From CAZCSY01 sp964501505 (GTDB lineage Bacteria > Omnitrophota > Gorgyraeia > Velamenicoccales > Velamenicoccaceae), in assembly GCA_964501505.1 (NCBI GenBank), contig CAZCSY010000003.1, forward strand, positions 1 to 38,619: 38,619 bases of DNA; not shown here. Reading direction: 5' to 3'. The first letter of the stretch is position 1. Below: more notes on the stretch, generated by a model. That model was not told the DNA's origin, did not search any database, and saw only the letters and a program-made list of their open reading frames with translations.

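Overview
This window looks like a chromosomal piece of an uncultured Gram-negative-type bacterium. Every gene I can support lies on the minus strand, so genes read from high to low coordinates. Very long reading frames have been reported from Omnitrophota (OP3 lineage), and the giant frame here makes that group a reasonable guess. That is inference: there is no rRNA or other phylogenetic marker in the window.

Region 1, 18942-38619: one uninterrupted reading frame of at least 6,558 codons. It is still open at the right edge of the window, so its true start lies outside. It strings together units that are normally separate proteins: a NusG/RfaH-type NGN domain, a CheY-like receiver, two GNAT acetyltransferases, methyltransferase-like folds, an RSH-type HD domain, a LOG-family domain, an HD-GYP-like HD domain, a multi-pass membrane segment and a 35/38-residue repeat array. 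Between nearly all of them is a short motif of the form [SAG]-S-S-P-[V/A/L/I], 28 copies in all. The motif is kept at the protein level with freely varying codons, and no copy interrupts a fold I can recognise. The simplest reading is a bacterial polyprotein, or beads-on-a-string protein, with a repeated processing or spacer site. This is the main discovery candidate of the window.

Region 2, 18081-18849: two small PilZ-domain genes (possible c-di-GMP receptors) directly downstream of the giant gene.

Region 3, 383-17953: a long beta-glucoside/oligosaccharide utilisation cluster. In reading order it holds a GH94-type phosphorylase, a lipoprotein solute-binding protein, two ABC sugar permeases, a GPH-type sugar symporter, a TPR plus GH-A barrel protein, a secreted protein with two carbohydrate-binding-like domains, a second secreted GH-A barrel enzyme, a secreted TPR protein, a cytoplasmic GH116-type beta-glucosidase and a ROK-family regulator. 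Gaps are short, and two ATGA overlaps suggest translational coupling. Oligosaccharides would be bound or trimmed outside, imported by either transporter, then split by phosphorolysis (GH94) or hydrolysis (GH116). The ROK protein is the likely sensor. No ABC ATPase is encoded here. Paired 31-bp palindromes sit at two junctions of the cluster, and a GC-rich repeat has been incorporated into the start of one exported protein.

Region 4, 1-260: the 5' part of a gene for a membrane-anchored coiled-coil protein, cut by the left edge. No gene-free stretch exceeds about 200 bases. I saw no tRNA, rRNA, CRISPR array or transposase.
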